Shown here piece by piece: positions 8,812 through 18,438 of a stretch of 64,000 nucleotides of DNA (positions are counted from its first letter, which is position 1; each line of letters opens with the position of its first letter). The DNA is from an uncultured Pseudomonadota bacterium. Its GTDB lineage: Bacteria; Pseudomonadota; Alphaproteobacteria; Rs-D84. Made by a program: the position numbers and the translations under genes. The stretch covers positions 178,226 through 242,225 of the forward strand of contig CADAKI010000001.1 in NCBI GenBank assembly GCA_902788485.1, read 5' to 3'. Under the pieces are notes generated by a model. It saw only the letters and a program-made list of their open reading frames with translations, was not told the origin of the DNA and searched no databases.

Positions 8812-10350
8812 ATGGCGTTTGTATCTATGCCGCGTCAGGATTTATTAGAAGGTATCAAATCTTTGGCCGAAGAAAAAAATATTGATCAAGAAATCGTATT
8901 CGAAGCGTTAGAGGCCGCGATTGCAAAAATTGCAAAACATAAATATGGCGAAGAATTTAATATCAGCGCATCTATTGACCGTAAAAACGGCGCAATTCAC
9001 ACCATGCGTTTGTTTGATGTTATTGAATCCCCGGAATCTGCGGGCGAAGATTATGACCCAAACACCATGTTGACTGTTGCCCAGGCGAAAAAATACGCCG
9101 AAAACCCGGTTGTTGGTGATACGGTTGTTGATACATTGCCGGAACCTGAATTTGGACGTGTTGCGTTTCAAATGGCGCGCCAAATTATGATGGGTCGTGT
9201 TCGTGATGCCGAACGTGGTCATCAATACCAAGATTTCAAGGACGAGGTTGGCACCATTGTCAATGGTATTATCAAACGCATTGAATTTGGCAATGTCTAT
9301 GTCGATATCAATGGCAAGGCCGAAGGTTATATCAAAAGTACAGAAATGATTCCGGGCGAACGGTTGGTGGTTGGTGACCGTGTTCGTGCGTTGATTATGG
9401 ATGTTGAACGGTCTAATTCCGGTCCGCAAATATTTTTAACCCGCACGCACCCAATGTTTATGGAAAAATTATTCTTCCAAGAGGTGCCCGAAATCTATGA
9501 AGGAATCATTAAAATTCGTTCTGTGTCGCGTGCACCGGGCTCTCATGCCAAGGTTGCGGTTGAAACATCTGACCCATCTATTGATGCGGTTGGTATGACG
9601 GTTGGTATCAAGGGTACCCGTATTCAACCGGTTATCAATGAATGCCATGGTGAAAAAATCGATGTTATTTTGTATTCCGAAGACCCGGCGGTGTTTATCG
9701 TGAACGCAATGCAACCGGCCAAGGTTGCCAAAATCATTATCGACGAAGATAATCACAAGGCCGCGGTTGTCGTAAATCCGGATCAACAATCATTGGCAAT
9801 CGGTCGTCGTGGTCAAAATGTGCGATTGGCGTCTCAATTAACCGGATGGGAAATCGATGTGTTGAGCGAAGAAGAAGAACAAGAACGTCGCGCCAAAGAG
9901 GCCAAAGAAAAAACAGAATTATTCATCAATGGTTTGGATGTCGATGAAATGATTGCACAAATCTTGATAAACGAAGGTTTCCGTACAATCGAAGAAATCG
10001 CGTTTGTTGATATATCTGAATTGGAATCAATCGACAGTTTCAATCCGGAATTGGCGGCTGAATTACAAAAACGCGCAAAAGATTATTTGGACAAACAAGA
10101 ACAAAATTACATCGATTCTGGCCACGCAATGGGTATGACGGACGATTTGTTGAACTTTACATTTGTTCAACGTCCGATATTGATGAAATTGGGTGAAAAT
10201 GGAATCAAAACATTATCTGATTTGGCGGATTTGGCGTCCGATGAATTGGTGGAAATTTTGGGCGAAGATACAATGTCTATGCATTTGGCGGGTCGTATAA
10301 TTATGAAGGCGCGCGAATTGGTATACGGCATTGGCGAAGACCAAGAATAA
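8812..10350 (+). CDS. nusA: Transcription termination/antitermination factor NusA
   Basis: 512 residues. Order of domains: RNA-polymerase-binding N-terminal domain (1 to about 130), S1 domain (about 140-205, GTIVNGIIKRIEFGNVYVDINGKAEGYI), two KH domains (about 205-350; GTRIQPV and GRRGQNVRLASQL are the KH loops), and two C-terminal helix-hairpin acidic repeats (about 375-430 and 445-510). It is a core elongation factor that modulates pausing and termination. AGGAG precedes the ATG. infB follows 29 bp later. rimP, normally upstream, is absent, and a terminator hairpin sits in the leader, which fits self-regulated expression. Confidence 0.97.
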   Translation: MAFVSMPRQDLLEGIKSLAEEKNIDQEIVFEALEAAIAKIAKHKYGEEFNISASIDRKNGAIHTMRLFDVIESPESAGEDYDPNTMLTVAQAKKYAENPVVGDTVVDTLPEPEFGRVAFQMARQIMMGRVRDAERGHQYQDFKDEVGTIVNGIIKRIEFGNVYVDINGKAEGYIKSTEMIPGERLVVGDRVRALIMDVERSNSGPQIFLTRTHPMFMEKLFFQEVPEIYEGIIKIRSVSRAPGSHAKVAVETSDPSIDAVGMTVGIKGTRIQPVINECHGEKIDVILYSEDPAVFIVNAMQPAKVAKIIIDEDNHKAAVVVNPDQQSLAIGRRGQNVRLASQLTGWEIDVLSEEEEQERRAKEAKEKTELFINGLDVDEMIAQILINEGFRTIEEIAFVDISELESIDSFNPELAAELQKRAKDYLDKQEQNYIDSGHAMGMTDDLLNFTFVQRPILMKLGENGIKTLSDLADLASDELVEILGEDTMSMHLAGRIIMKARELVYGIGEDQE

Positions 10351-10379
10351 ACAACAACAATAATTAAGGGACAAAATTA

Positions 10380-12794
10380 ATGGCAACATTAACACTTGGA
10401 AAATCTGTTACATTGGATGCAGTGCACAGCAAGAAAGGCGACGCGGTCTTTGTTGAACGCCGTCGTCGTATTGTCGCCCCTGGCAGTCACGAATTGCGTG
10501 ACGAACCAAAAAAAACGGTGCAACCGCATAATGCGGCGGATGAAAAATTGCGCGCTGTATTAGAGGCAGCAAAGGCCCGCGAAGAAGAACAAAAACGTCG
10601 CCAGGCCGCCGAGGCCGAGGCCGCCGCCGCGCGCGAGGCCGAAATTGCGCGCGAGGCCGCCGAATACGAACAGGTTAAAAACCAATTAAATGCACGTGGT
10701 GCCGAAAACGAGGAATCCGAACTGGATACCCCGGATATTCCGACTGCACCAATGCCGGAACGTAACAATAATGCGAAAAAATCGCAACAATTTGCAAATC
10801 ATGCAAAAACTGCGCGTGCCGGTAATGATGACGAAGATGTGTCCCGAAAATCATCAAACAAATCTTTTAAAAAAGATTTTAAAAAATCAGGAAAAATTTC
10901 TATCAACGATATTATTATCGGTGGTGGTGATGACGATGACGACGACGAAATCGAATTGCGTGGTGCAAATCGCCGTCGGTCCGAGGCATCGCTGAAACGT
11001 TTCCGTGAAAAGGCGCGCGCGGTGTTTTCTGCCCCGCAAAAGGTTGAACGGGTTGTGAATTTGGGCGAAACCATCGTTGTCAAAGATTTGGCAAACGCCA
11101 TGGCGGAAAAGGTTGGTAATGTCGTCAAAAAATTGATGGAAATGGGAATGATGGTGTCAATCAATCAATCGATTGATGCAGATACCGCGGAATTGATTGC
11201 GGGTGAATTTGGTGCAACGGTAAAACGCGTTGTTGTAAAACCTTATGCCGACCAATTAGAACGCAAACCAAATCCGGAAAACATGACACCACGCGCACCA
11301 ATCGTGACGGTTGTGGGACATGTTGACCATGGTAAAACATCATTGTTGGATGCGTTTCGTAACGCCAATGTTGTTGCCGGCGAGGCCGGTGGTATTACCC
11401 AGCATATTTCTTCGTACGAGGTTAAATCGTCATCGGGTCAAATGATTACATTTTTGGATACGCCCGGTCACGAAACATTTACGGCCATGCGTGCGCGTGG
11501 TGCGCAAATGGCGGATATCGTTGTGTTGGTGGTTGCGGCGAATGATTCAATCATGCCCCAAACTATCGAGGCGATAAATCACATCCGTGCGGCAAATGTT
11601 CCGTTTATTGTTGCAATCAACAAATGCGACCTGCCCGAGGCAAATCCAGAAAAAGTTAAAATCGATTTATTACAACAAGAGGTCCAGGTTGAATCCATGG
11701 GGGGCGATGTTCAATGTGTTGAAATTTCTGCCAAGAAAAAAACCAACCTTGATAAATTAGAAGAGGCCATTTTATTACAGGCCGCCATGATGGATTTGCG
11801 CGCCGACCCAACAATGCCGGCGGTCGCCAACGTGGTCGAGGCCAAACAAGAACGTGGCCTGGGCGCGGTTGCAACCATGATTATTCGCCAGGGTACATTA
11901 AAAATCGGTGATGTGTTCGTTGTTGGTGAAACATTTGGTCGTGTTCGCGGCTTGATAAATTCATTTGGCGAACGTGTGAAATCTGTGCATCCGGGTCAAC
12001 CGGTTATGGTTTTGGGACTGGACGCGGTGCCAAACGCCGGTGATGAATTGCGTGTTATGGAAACAGAAGCCCAAACGCGCGAGGTTGCCGCGTATCGCAC
12101 GCAACTGGCGCGTGACAAGGCAAACGCGGTTAAACGGTCGTCTTTGCAAGATTTGTTTGCGGCGCGCGACGAAACGAAAAAATTGACTTTGCCGGTTATT
12201 TTGCGTGCCGATGTCCAAGGTTCTGTCGAGGCAATTACCGACATGTTGCGTGGTATCAATTCTGACAAGGCCGCCGTCGATATTATATCGTCCGGGGTTG
12301 GTCAAATTACCGAAGGCGACATCCGCCTGGCAACGGCATCGGGTGCGGTTATTATCGCGTTTAATGTTCGTGCCGACAGTGTTGTGCGTGATATGGCGCG
12401 CGCGGGTGGTGTTGACATCCGTTATCACAGTGTCGTTTATCGCATTACCGACGAAATCAAAGAAATTTTGTCCGGTAAATTGGCGCCGGAACATCGCGAA
12501 AACTTTATCGGATACGCCGATGTTATCGCATTGTTCACGGTTGGCAAGGGCACGCGTGTTGCCGGTTGTCGTATGACCGAGGGCACAATTAAAAAAGATG
12601 CCTTTGTGCGTTTGTTGCGCGACAATGTTGTAATTTACGATGGTAAAATCGGTGAATTGCGCCGTGAAAAGAACGAGGTCAAAGAAGTATCCGGTGGCGT
12701 CGAATTTGGTATGAGTTTTGATAAATATAACGATATCAAAGAAGGCGACCGTGTCGAATGCTATGAAGTGACCGAGGTTCGCGCAGAATTGTAA
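10380..12794 (+). CDS. infB: Translation initiation factor IF-2
   Basis: 804 residues. The N-terminal region contains an alanine/glutamate-rich coiled coil (about 60-100), acidic and low-complexity stretches (DDDDDE near 185) and an IF2-N domain near 225-295. The GTPase domain begins near residue 300, with GHVDHGKT (G1, about 311-318), DTPGHE (G3) and NKCD (G4). Domains II-IV follow to a C-terminus typical of the family, which binds fMet-tRNA. It is co-transcribed with nusA and followed by a terminator. The usual ylxR between nusA and infB, and rbfA after it, are missing from the cluster. Confidence 0.97.
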   Translation: MATLTLGKSVTLDAVHSKKGDAVFVERRRRIVAPGSHELRDEPKKTVQPHNAADEKLRAVLEAAKAREEEQKRRQAAEAEAAAAREAEIAREAAEYEQVKNQLNARGAENEESELDTPDIPTAPMPERNNNAKKSQQFANHAKTARAGNDDEDVSRKSSNKSFKKDFKKSGKISINDIIIGGGDDDDDDEIELRGANRRRSEASLKRFREKARAVFSAPQKVERVVNLGETIVVKDLANAMAEKVGNVVKKLMEMGMMVSINQSIDADTAELIAGEFGATVKRVVVKPYADQLERKPNPENMTPRAPIVTVVGHVDHGKTSLLDAFRNANVVAGEAGGITQHISSYEVKSSSGQMITFLDTPGHETFTAMRARGAQMADIVVLVVAANDSIMPQTIEAINHIRAANVPFIVAINKCDLPEANPEKVKIDLLQQEVQVESMGGDVQCVEISAKKKTNLDKLEEAILLQAAMMDLRADPTMPAVANVVEAKQERGLGAVATMIIRQGTLKIGDVFVVGETFGRVRGLINSFGERVKSVHPGQPVMVLGLDAVPNAGDELRVMETEAQTREVAAYRTQLARDKANAVKRSSLQDLFAARDETKKLTLPVILRADVQGSVEAITDMLRGINSDKAAVDIISSGVGQITEGDIRLATASGAVIIAFNVRADSVVRDMARAGGVDIRYHSVVYRITDEIKEILSGKLAPEHRENFIGYADVIALFTVGKGTRVAGCRMTEGTIKKDAFVRLLRDNVVIYDGKIGELRREKNEVKEVSGGVEFGMSFDKYNDIKEGDRVECYEVTEVRAEL

Positions 12795-12811
12795 AAATAA
12801 AAAATAAAAAT

Positions 12812-12835
12812 TGGGGGCATTCGCCCCTTTTTTTA
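12812..12835 (+). terminator. Terminator of nusA-infB
   Basis: The GGGGC-ATTC-GCCCC stem is followed by a T run, 18 bp after the infB stop. Confidence 0.8.
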
Positions 12836-12847
12836 TTATGTTTTTTG

Positions 12848-12856
12848 TGATATAAT
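12848..12856 (+). promoter_or_regulatory. Extended -10 promoter of a short secreted protein gene
   Basis: TG-A-TATAAT (12848-12856), an extended -10 with no strong -35. The expected start site is about 12863, next to the ATG at 12864, so the transcript would be leaderless. Confidence 0.5.
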
Positions 12857-12863
12857 ATAAACC

Positions 12864-13358
12864 ATGAAAAATAAAATTATCGTATTTTTATTGGCGTTGG
12901 TTTGCACACCTGTAATGGCGGAATATGACGAATATGGAAACGCGGTGCCCGCGGTATTATCGGATGAAATTCCGCAATATACCGATGATACGGGGATTGA
13001 TTGGTTTCGGTTCAGTTCCGGTTATTATCAATTAGACGAAAGTGCGAAAAATCATGCAACGGGTTTGAATCCGGGTGATTGGCGTGCGTTTTATCATGAC
13101 CAGACCCAGGTTCTTGGGACCAGTACATGTAATGAATATAACACCGACGGCATGTTTTTGGCGGCACAAACGCGTGGTCCGCATTGTTGGTGCAAAATAA
13201 TCGCAACCACCGATGATATTCATAAAACAACGCCGACAAAATGGGTATATCGTGGCGAGTTTCGCGATACCGCCGAATGTGCAAACCTGTGCACATATCG
13301 TTGTTCATATAATTTTTTGGGTGACCCCGATTTTCGTGGCGAAATTTTCAATAAATAA
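12864..13358 (+). CDS. Small secreted protein with C-terminal cysteines, unknown function
   Basis: 164 residues. The signal peptide MKNKIIVFLLALVCTPVMA is cleaved before EYDEYGN. The mature part is tyrosine-, tryptophan- and aspartate-rich with seven cysteines, including CWC (about residue 111) and a C-x3-C-x3-C run (CANLCTYRC) near 137-145, suggesting disulfides in the periplasm or outside. I do not recognise a family. No Shine-Dalgarno sequence is present, and the promoter -10 ends 7 nt before the ATG. It stands alone between the infB and sspB terminators. Other secreted cysteine proteins occur in the window (57685-58158 and 59277-62510), but sequence kinship is not evident. Confidence 0.75.
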   Translation: MKNKIIVFLLALVCTPVMAEYDEYGNAVPAVLSDEIPQYTDDTGIDWFRFSSGYYQLDESAKNHATGLNPGDWRAFYHDQTQVLGTSTCNEYNTDGMFLAAQTRGPHCWCKIIATTDDIHKTTPTKWVYRGEFRDTAECANLCTYRCSYNFLGDPDFRGEIFNK

Positions 13359-13370
13359 CATGTTAAAATA

Positions 13371-13396
13371 AAAAACGTCCATTTGGACGATTTTTA
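13371..13396. terminator. Bidirectional terminator
   Basis: CGTCC-ATTT-GGACG flanked by A and T tracts, between two convergent genes. It overlaps the sspB stop codon. Confidence 0.75.
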
Positions 13397-13861
13397 TTGC
13401 ATTTTTTTCTTTCTGAATTCATCCAATGATACAACGCGGCCGTCATCCGGCACAGAATTTTTATTTTCATCCAATGGTAATTCCATGTCGTTATCCGCAG
13501 ATTCTGGTTGTGATTTATGCTGAAATGTCAAAATAAAATCAACCGATGGGTCCTTGAATTCAACCAATGCGGAAAATGGCACGCGAATAAAAAATGGTCG
13601 CCCATCAAATGTCAACTGAACACCAAATTCTTTGTCCGACACATGCAGGTTTGTATAAGAATACTGTAATACAATCGTCATAATGTCGGGATACCGCATG
13701 CGTAAAAAATCAGGCAACTGGACACCCGGGTCACGGGTTTTGAATGTGATGAAAAAATGCGAGCCATCACCCAAACCGTTTATTTGGGCATAAATCAATG
13801 CATCTTTGACCACCGATTTTAACGCCCCGTCCAGTAATAATTGATAATCAATTTTTGCCAT
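13394..13861 (-). CDS. sspB: SspB-type ClpXP adaptor (alphaproteobacterial form)
   Basis: 155 residues. The core YQLLLDGALKSVVKDALIYAQ, FFITFKTRDPGVQLP, LRMRYPDIMTIVLQY and FGVQLTFDGRPFFIRVPFSALVEFKDPSV matches the SspB fold of alphaproteobacteria, which delivers ssrA-tagged and other substrates to ClpXP. An acidic linker (about 120-140) leads to a short conserved tail with DGRVVSLDEFRKKK, consistent with the ClpX-binding tail of SspB. It lies 1 bp downstream of recF on the same strand. Confidence 0.88.
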   Translation of the reverse strand: MAKIDYQLLLDGALKSVVKDALIYAQINGLGDGSHFFITFKTRDPGVQLPDFLRMRYPDIMTIVLQYSYTNLHVSDKEFGVQLTFDGRPFFIRVPFSALVEFKDPSVDFILTFQHKSQPESADNDMELPLDENKNSVPDDGRVVSLDEFRKKKMQ

Positions 13862-13862
13862 A

Positions 13863-14945
13863 TTAAATCTCCGGATGGATTATAGAACGAATTTCGCCGT
13901 CCTTGCAAGTGACAAATACGGCACCCGGCACATCAACAAATGCGTCGGCGTCCAATCCGGTTGCCCAAACCTGGGTATGTGTATCGTTTAATTTTTTGAA
14001 AATTTTGGCGCGCATACCGGTGTCCAAATGGGCGGCGGCCTCGTCCAATAAAACGATACAGGTTTGTTTTGTTTTTGTGTGCAATAAATCCGTGTGTGCC
14101 AAAATCAAATCAAACAACGCGTTTTTCTGTTGACCGGTACTGGTAAGTTTTACCGGCAAATTTAATTCGTTGTTAAACATCCCAAAATCAGATTTATGTG
14201 GTCCGTCCAATACCATTTTATCACCAATCAATTCGCGATTTTCAGATAAATATTTTCTGTATTCGCGTTCTGCCGCCGCCGCCGGCATTCCGTCAATTAT
14301 CATTTGTTCGATAATGCCGTCAACCGATACACTAAATTTTTCCAAGAAAAAATTTAATTCGCCCGCATATTGTACGCGCGCCGATGCCACCGCAACCGCC
14401 ACGCCCGCCAATTGGTCGTCCAACGCGTCCAACCAATATGCGTCGGCGCCCGATTTTAATGCCCCCGCGCGTTCCGACAACAGTTTTGAAAACCGTGCAC
14501 CGCGTCCAATGTGTGATGGGTCAAAATTACTGGCCAATCGGTCAAAAAATGCGCGTCGGTCGGCGATATTATCCACAAACAAACGGTCTTCGCGTGGGGA
14601 AATCCACACGATACGTATATTTTTCCCCAGTTCATTTAATGCCGCATTTTCATCATTTATTTTTGCATGTCGATTATTGTCGCCCCGATTAAAATATACC
14701 GATATTGAATCGCCGTTTGCAATTTCGCCAAATATCGAAAATCCGCCCGTGCCACCAAATCGCGCAATGTCCGACATGTCGGCGCCGCGCATACCGCGGT
14801 CCCCAGACAACATGGAAATCGCCTCTAAAATTGCGGTTTTGCCGGCACCATTTTCGCCAATGATAACGATATTTTTTGCACCATGCGTATTTATGCGTGA
14901 TGTTTTGTGGTTTCTAAAATCTGTCAGGGTTAAACAATCAATCAT
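13863..14945 (-). CDS. recF: DNA replication/repair protein RecF
   Basis: 360 residues from the ATG at 14945 (MIDCLTLTDFRNHK). This SMC-like ATPase loads RecA at single-strand gaps. Walker A is GENGAGKT (residues 30-37), the signature segment is STGQQKNALFDLILAH, and Walker B is VLLDEAAAHLD. The frame stays open upstream through the tRNA-Cys gene to 15017, but those codons are tRNA sequence and are excluded. No good Shine-Dalgarno sequence precedes 14945. tRNA-Cys ends 12 bp upstream on the same strand, so the mRNA 5' end may be made by tRNA 3' processing. dnaA and dnaN, usual neighbours, are absent. Confidence 0.95.
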   Translation of the reverse strand: MIDCLTLTDFRNHKTSRINTHGAKNIVIIGENGAGKTAILEAISMLSGDRGMRGADMSDIARFGGTGGFSIFGEIANGDSISVYFNRGDNNRHAKINDENAALNELGKNIRIVWISPREDRLFVDNIADRRAFFDRLASNFDPSHIGRGARFSKLLSERAGALKSGADAYWLDALDDQLAGVAVAVASARVQYAGELNFFLEKFSVSVDGIIEQMIIDGMPAAAAEREYRKYLSENRELIGDKMVLDGPHKSDFGMFNNELNLPVKLTSTGQQKNALFDLILAHTDLLHTKTKQTCIVLLDEAAAHLDTGMRAKIFKKLNDTHTQVWATGLDADAFVDVPGAVFVTCKDGEIRSIIHPEI

Positions 14946-14957
14946 TTTGAAAAAAAT

Positions 14958-15031
14958 TGGAGGCCAGGGTCGGAATCGAACCGGCATACAAGGATTTGCA
15001 GTCCTCTGCATAACCACTCTGCCACCTGGCC
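14958..15031 (-). tRNA. tRNA-Cys (anticodon GCA)
   Basis: 74 nt with encoded CCA (14960-14958). Acceptor stem GGCCAGG/CCTGGCC with discriminator T. The anticodon loop ACTGCAAAT gives GCA, and the T arm holds GGTTCGATTCC. It is located directly upstream of recF in the same direction. Confidence 0.97.
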
Positions 15032-15130
15032 TTTTAACATTTTGCGTGCTTGCATATTAAACAAAAAAAGCCGTGTTTGCAACATAAAATTTTGTTTGAA
15101 TAAATGCAGATTTTTTGGCGCCGTTTTTTA

Positions 15131-15164
15131 TTGCGCAACACCATGATTTTTGATATATATATCA
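15131..15164 (+). promoter_or_regulatory. Promoter with overlapping palindrome before the efflux operon
   Basis: TTGCGC (15131-15136), a 17-nt spacer and TATATA (15154-15159). The -10 lies inside a perfect 14-bp palindrome, TGATATATATATCA (15151-15164), a possible repressor operator. An alternating A/T tract could also give this by chance. Confidence 0.45.
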
Positions 15165-15186
15165 TATATTGTGTGGGGGGATTTTT

Positions 15187-16509
15187 ATGAAAAATTATTG
15201 GTTGTTATTTGCCGTTTTACCGTGGTGCGCATATGCGGCCGACGATTGTGCAAAATTGCGCACGGTCCCCAATACGGTTTTAACCCTGCAACAGGTTATA
15301 GATTTCGGTTTGTGTCGTAATCCACAAACGGCGTCTGCGTATGCGTCATATCGTTCATCGCATTTTACAAAAAATGCGGCATATGCGAGTTATTTGCCAA
15401 AATTGGATGCGCACATGTCGGGTGGTCGTCTGCATCGTGTGCATGACGATTGGGAATACAGTGGTTCGTTATCTGCATCATATTTGGTTTTTGATTTTGG
15501 TAAACGGTCATCTGAATTTGCGACGGCATTGGCGACATATCGTGCGGCGGGTTTTGATTATGATGAAACAATTCAAAATTATATTTATTCTGTGATTGGT
15601 GCGTATTACGAATTGTTAAACGCAAACGCAAATGTTGAATCTGCGAATATGGCATTGACGGTTGCGCAAACCGCCAAAGATACCGCCGATAAAAAATTCA
15701 AGGCCGGTGCCGTTGCCAAGGCCGATGTGTACAAGGCCGAAACAACATTGGCGTCTGCGAAATTAAAATTGGAACGCGCAAAAAACAATCGTGAAATTAC
15801 CAAGGGAAATTTACTGACCAAATTATCATTTCCGGCGGATAATGAAATAATAATCGCCGATATGCCGGCATCTTTTGGCAGTGATGCCGAAAGTGAAAAT
15901 ATTGATAAATTGATTGAAATTGCGCGTAAAAAACGTCCGGATTTATTGCGGGCGTCTGCGAACAAAGATGCCGCGTGGCATCGTCGCAATATTGCGTTTT
16001 TGAAAAATTTACCGTCGATTTCTGTGACGGGGTCTGTGGATATCAAATCCGATACCGTTGGCGGATTGTTTGAAGATATGTCGGGTCGTGCGGGTGGTTC
16101 GATTGGTGTGTCGGTATCCATGCCGATATTTGCCGGTTTTGCAAACATGTATAATGCGCGTGCGGCGGTTGCAAATTATGATGCGGCATTGGATAATGAA
16201 CGCGCAACATCAAATAATGCGATGATGGATGTATTTACGGCATATCAAAATTATAAAACCGCAAAGACAGTTTTGGACCAAACGGAATCTTTGTTAAAAT
16301 CTGCGACGGAATCTGAACGCGTGACATCCGGCATGTATCGTGTTGGTCGTGCCACGATGTTGGATTGGCAAACGGCGCAATCTGAATTGGTTGATGCACG
16401 AAATCAACACAATGCGGCGAAATACGATTTGTATGTAAAACGTGCGGCGGTTGCGTTGGCGATTGGTGATATACAATCAAAATTGGATGGGGAAGCATAT
16501 GTGGAATAA
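15187..16509 (+). CDS. TolC-family outer-membrane efflux protein
   Basis: 440 residues from ATG 15187, preceded by a GGGGGG ribosome-binding site. The open frame reaches back to a TTG at 15169, which is less likely. The signal peptide MKNYWLLFAVLPWCAYA is followed by two outer-membrane-efflux repeats (about 35-220 and 235-430) rich in long helices, with VAKADVYKAETTLASAKLKLERAKNN in the first and YRVGRATMLDWQTAQSELVDARNQ in the second. These form the trans-periplasmic tunnel in trimers. It is the first gene of a four-gene operon with an adaptor, ATPase and permease, so it is likely the exit duct for that pump. Confidence 0.93.
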   Translation: MKNYWLLFAVLPWCAYAADDCAKLRTVPNTVLTLQQVIDFGLCRNPQTASAYASYRSSHFTKNAAYASYLPKLDAHMSGGRLHRVHDDWEYSGSLSASYLVFDFGKRSSEFATALATYRAAGFDYDETIQNYIYSVIGAYYELLNANANVESANMALTVAQTAKDTADKKFKAGAVAKADVYKAETTLASAKLKLERAKNNREITKGNLLTKLSFPADNEIIIADMPASFGSDAESENIDKLIEIARKKRPDLLRASANKDAAWHRRNIAFLKNLPSISVTGSVDIKSDTVGGLFEDMSGRAGGSIGVSVSMPIFAGFANMYNARAAVANYDAALDNERATSNNAMMDVFTAYQNYKTAKTVLDQTESLLKSATESERVTSGMYRVGRATMLDWQTAQSELVDARNQHNAAKYDLYVKRAAVALAIGDIQSKLDGEAYVE

Positions 16510-17680
16510 AATCAAATGGATTATTTCGTGGCCACTGCGTCACAAATGGTGGTCGTTGATAATAATAACAATATTGGTGTTATTGTTTTTAATATTTGGT
16601 GGTGCAAAAAAATCGGGTGCGAACGGTGCGTTTGTGACGGTTGATGTATCGCGTGGCGACCTGGAACAGGTTGTCAGTGCCACCGGTGAAATCAGTCCCG
16701 TCAACACGGTCAGTGTCGGGTCCCAGGTATCCGGCACCATATCGGCAATTTATGCAGATTTTAATACGCGTGTCACCCAAGGTCAGGTTTTATTGGAAAT
16801 TGAACCATCTGTATTACAATCGTCCGTGACCGAGGCCCGTGCCGCATTAGATTCTGCGAAATCACAATTAAATTTGGCGAAATCTGATTATATTCGCAAC
16901 AAATCTTTATATGCCGACGGTTTTATTGCGCGCGCAGAAATGGAACAATCGCAATCCCAATACGAACAGGCCGCGGCATCGGTCACCCGTGCACAATCCC
17001 AATATGACAAGGCCGTGACGAATTTAGGATACGCAACAATTACGTCCCCGGTTGATGGCACGGTTATATCGCGCAAGGTTGATAAAGGTCAAACCGTTGC
17101 GGCATCTTTCCAAACACCTGATTTATTCGAAATTGCCGAAGATTTAACAAAAATGCAAATTGAAACCGCAGTCAGCGAGGCCGACATCGGCATGATTCAG
17201 CAAGGTCAAAATGTACATTTTACGGTTGATGCATATCCAGGCAATACATTTGCCGGTGTTGTTCGTCAAATTCGCCTGTCACCAACAACCACATCTAATG
17301 TTGTGGTTTATACCGTGGTGATTGATGTTGATAATGAAAAATTATTATTGATGCCGGGCATGACCGCATTTGTGACAATCGTTGTCAATCGTGCCGAAGA
17401 TGCGTGGTATGCACCGAATTCTGCATTTTTGTTAAAATCGTTTGCAAATATCGACCCGGCGGCCGCCAATGTATCGCCGGAAAATCACCTGGCGGTGTTG
17501 CGCGAAAAGAAAGTTGTGATAATCCCATTTGAAAAAGGTTTGGTGACCGCCACCGAAACCCAAATTGTGTCAGACGAAATTCAATTTGGCGATAAAATCA
17601 TTGTCGGGCGTGTTGGTCAAGAATCGTCTGCTAAAAAATCAACAATGCGTGGCCGTCCAATGGGCGGTGGCCCAATGTAA
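16499..17680 (+). CDS. MacA-like periplasmic adaptor (HlyD/RND-MFP family)
   Basis: 393 residues from ATG 16499 (MWNKIKWIISW), which overlaps the tolC-like stop by 11 bp. An upstream in-frame ATG at 16442 is buried deep in the tolC-like gene. One N-terminal membrane anchor (about 19-37) is followed by a split lipoyl domain (VGSQVSGTISAIYADFNTRVTQGQVLLEIEP and ITSPVDGTVISRKVDKGQTV), separated by a coiled-coil hairpin (about 90-170), then beta-barrel and membrane-proximal domains. It bridges the inner-membrane transporter to the TolC-like duct. The C-terminus is glycine/methionine-rich (RGRPMGGGPM). Confidence 0.92.
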   Translation: MWNKIKWIISWPLRHKWWSLIIITILVLLFLIFGGAKKSGANGAFVTVDVSRGDLEQVVSATGEISPVNTVSVGSQVSGTISAIYADFNTRVTQGQVLLEIEPSVLQSSVTEARAALDSAKSQLNLAKSDYIRNKSLYADGFIARAEMEQSQSQYEQAAASVTRAQSQYDKAVTNLGYATITSPVDGTVISRKVDKGQTVAASFQTPDLFEIAEDLTKMQIETAVSEADIGMIQQGQNVHFTVDAYPGNTFAGVVRQIRLSPTTTSNVVVYTVVIDVDNEKLLLMPGMTAFVTIVVNRAEDAWYAPNSAFLLKSFANIDPAAANVSPENHLAVLREKKVVIIPFEKGLVTATETQIVSDEIQFGDKIIVGRVGQESSAKKSTMRGRPMGGGPM

Positions 17681-17691
17681 TGGGGAAAATA

Positions 17692-18438
17692 ATGGCAACA
17701 CAACCGGATATAATATCACTGCATAAAATCTGTAAAAGTTTCCCATTGGAAATCGGTGGTACTCAACAGGTGTTGTTTGATATAACTTTTAATATTAAAT
17801 CTGGCGAGTTTGTATCAATCATGGGGCCGTCGGGGTCTGGGAAATCAACATGCATGAATATAATTGGTGCGCTGGATTCTGCGACATCGGGGACATACCA
17901 ATTATATGGGCGTGATATATCGACCATGACGGCGGATGAATTGGCAACCGTGCGTAATGAATACATTGGATTTGTTTTTCAAAACTTTAATTTATTACCA
18001 AAAAGAAACATATTGGACAATGTAATGTTGCCATTGATGTATCGTGGATTGCCGATGTCTGAACGTATAACAAAATCGCGCGAAATGTTGAAATTGGTGG
18101 GACTGTCTGATTTTGAAACATATTTGCCGACACAATTATCGGGCGGTATGAAACAGCGTGTTGCGATTGCGCGTGCATTGGCGGGAACACCAAAGTTGAT
18201 TTTGGCGGACGAACCGACGGGCGCACTGGATTCCAAAATGGGAAATGAAATTTTACAGTTTTTCAAAAAATTAAATCACGACATGGGAATAACAATCGTA
18301 ATGATTACCCATGAATTTGATATTGCAAAATATTCAAACCGCCTGATTCATATTTACGACGGGCGGGTCACATACGATGGAAAAATACCCAGTAAAGAAT
18401 CTGATTTAATGCCAAAACATAAAAAGGAATCAAAATGA
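17692..18438 (+). CDS. ABC transporter ATP-binding protein (MacB/LolD type)
   Basis: 248 residues from ATG 17692, chosen because GGGGA lies 8 nt upstream; an ATG at 17680 would overlap the macA-like stop. Walker A is GPSGSGKST, the Q-loop FVFQNFNLLPKRN, the signature LSGGMKQRVAIARAL and Walker B LILADEPTGALD; the H-loop is MITHE. It belongs to the group with MacB-ATPase and LolD. It supplies energy to the permease encoded next, whose start overlaps its stop. In E. coli MacB these two parts are fused in one chain, whereas here they are separate. Confidence 0.94.
   Translation: MATQPDIISLHKICKSFPLEIGGTQQVLFDITFNIKSGEFVSIMGPSGSGKSTCMNIIGALDSATSGTYQLYGRDISTMTADELATVRNEYIGFVFQNFNLLPKRNILDNVMLPLMYRGLPMSERITKSREMLKLVGLSDFETYLPTQLSGGMKQRVAIARALAGTPKLILADEPTGALDSKMGNEILQFFKKLNHDMGITIVMITHEFDIAKYSNRLIHIYDGRVTYDGKIPSKESDLMPKHKKESK

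Noticed and set aside
14945..15017. RecF extended N-terminus to 15017
   Set aside because: The added codons are the tRNA-Cys gene.
14170..15060. 296-residue open frame on the plus strand
   Set aside because: Antisense shadow of recF and tRNA-Cys with no ribosome-binding site and a serine/alanine-biased, structureless sequence.
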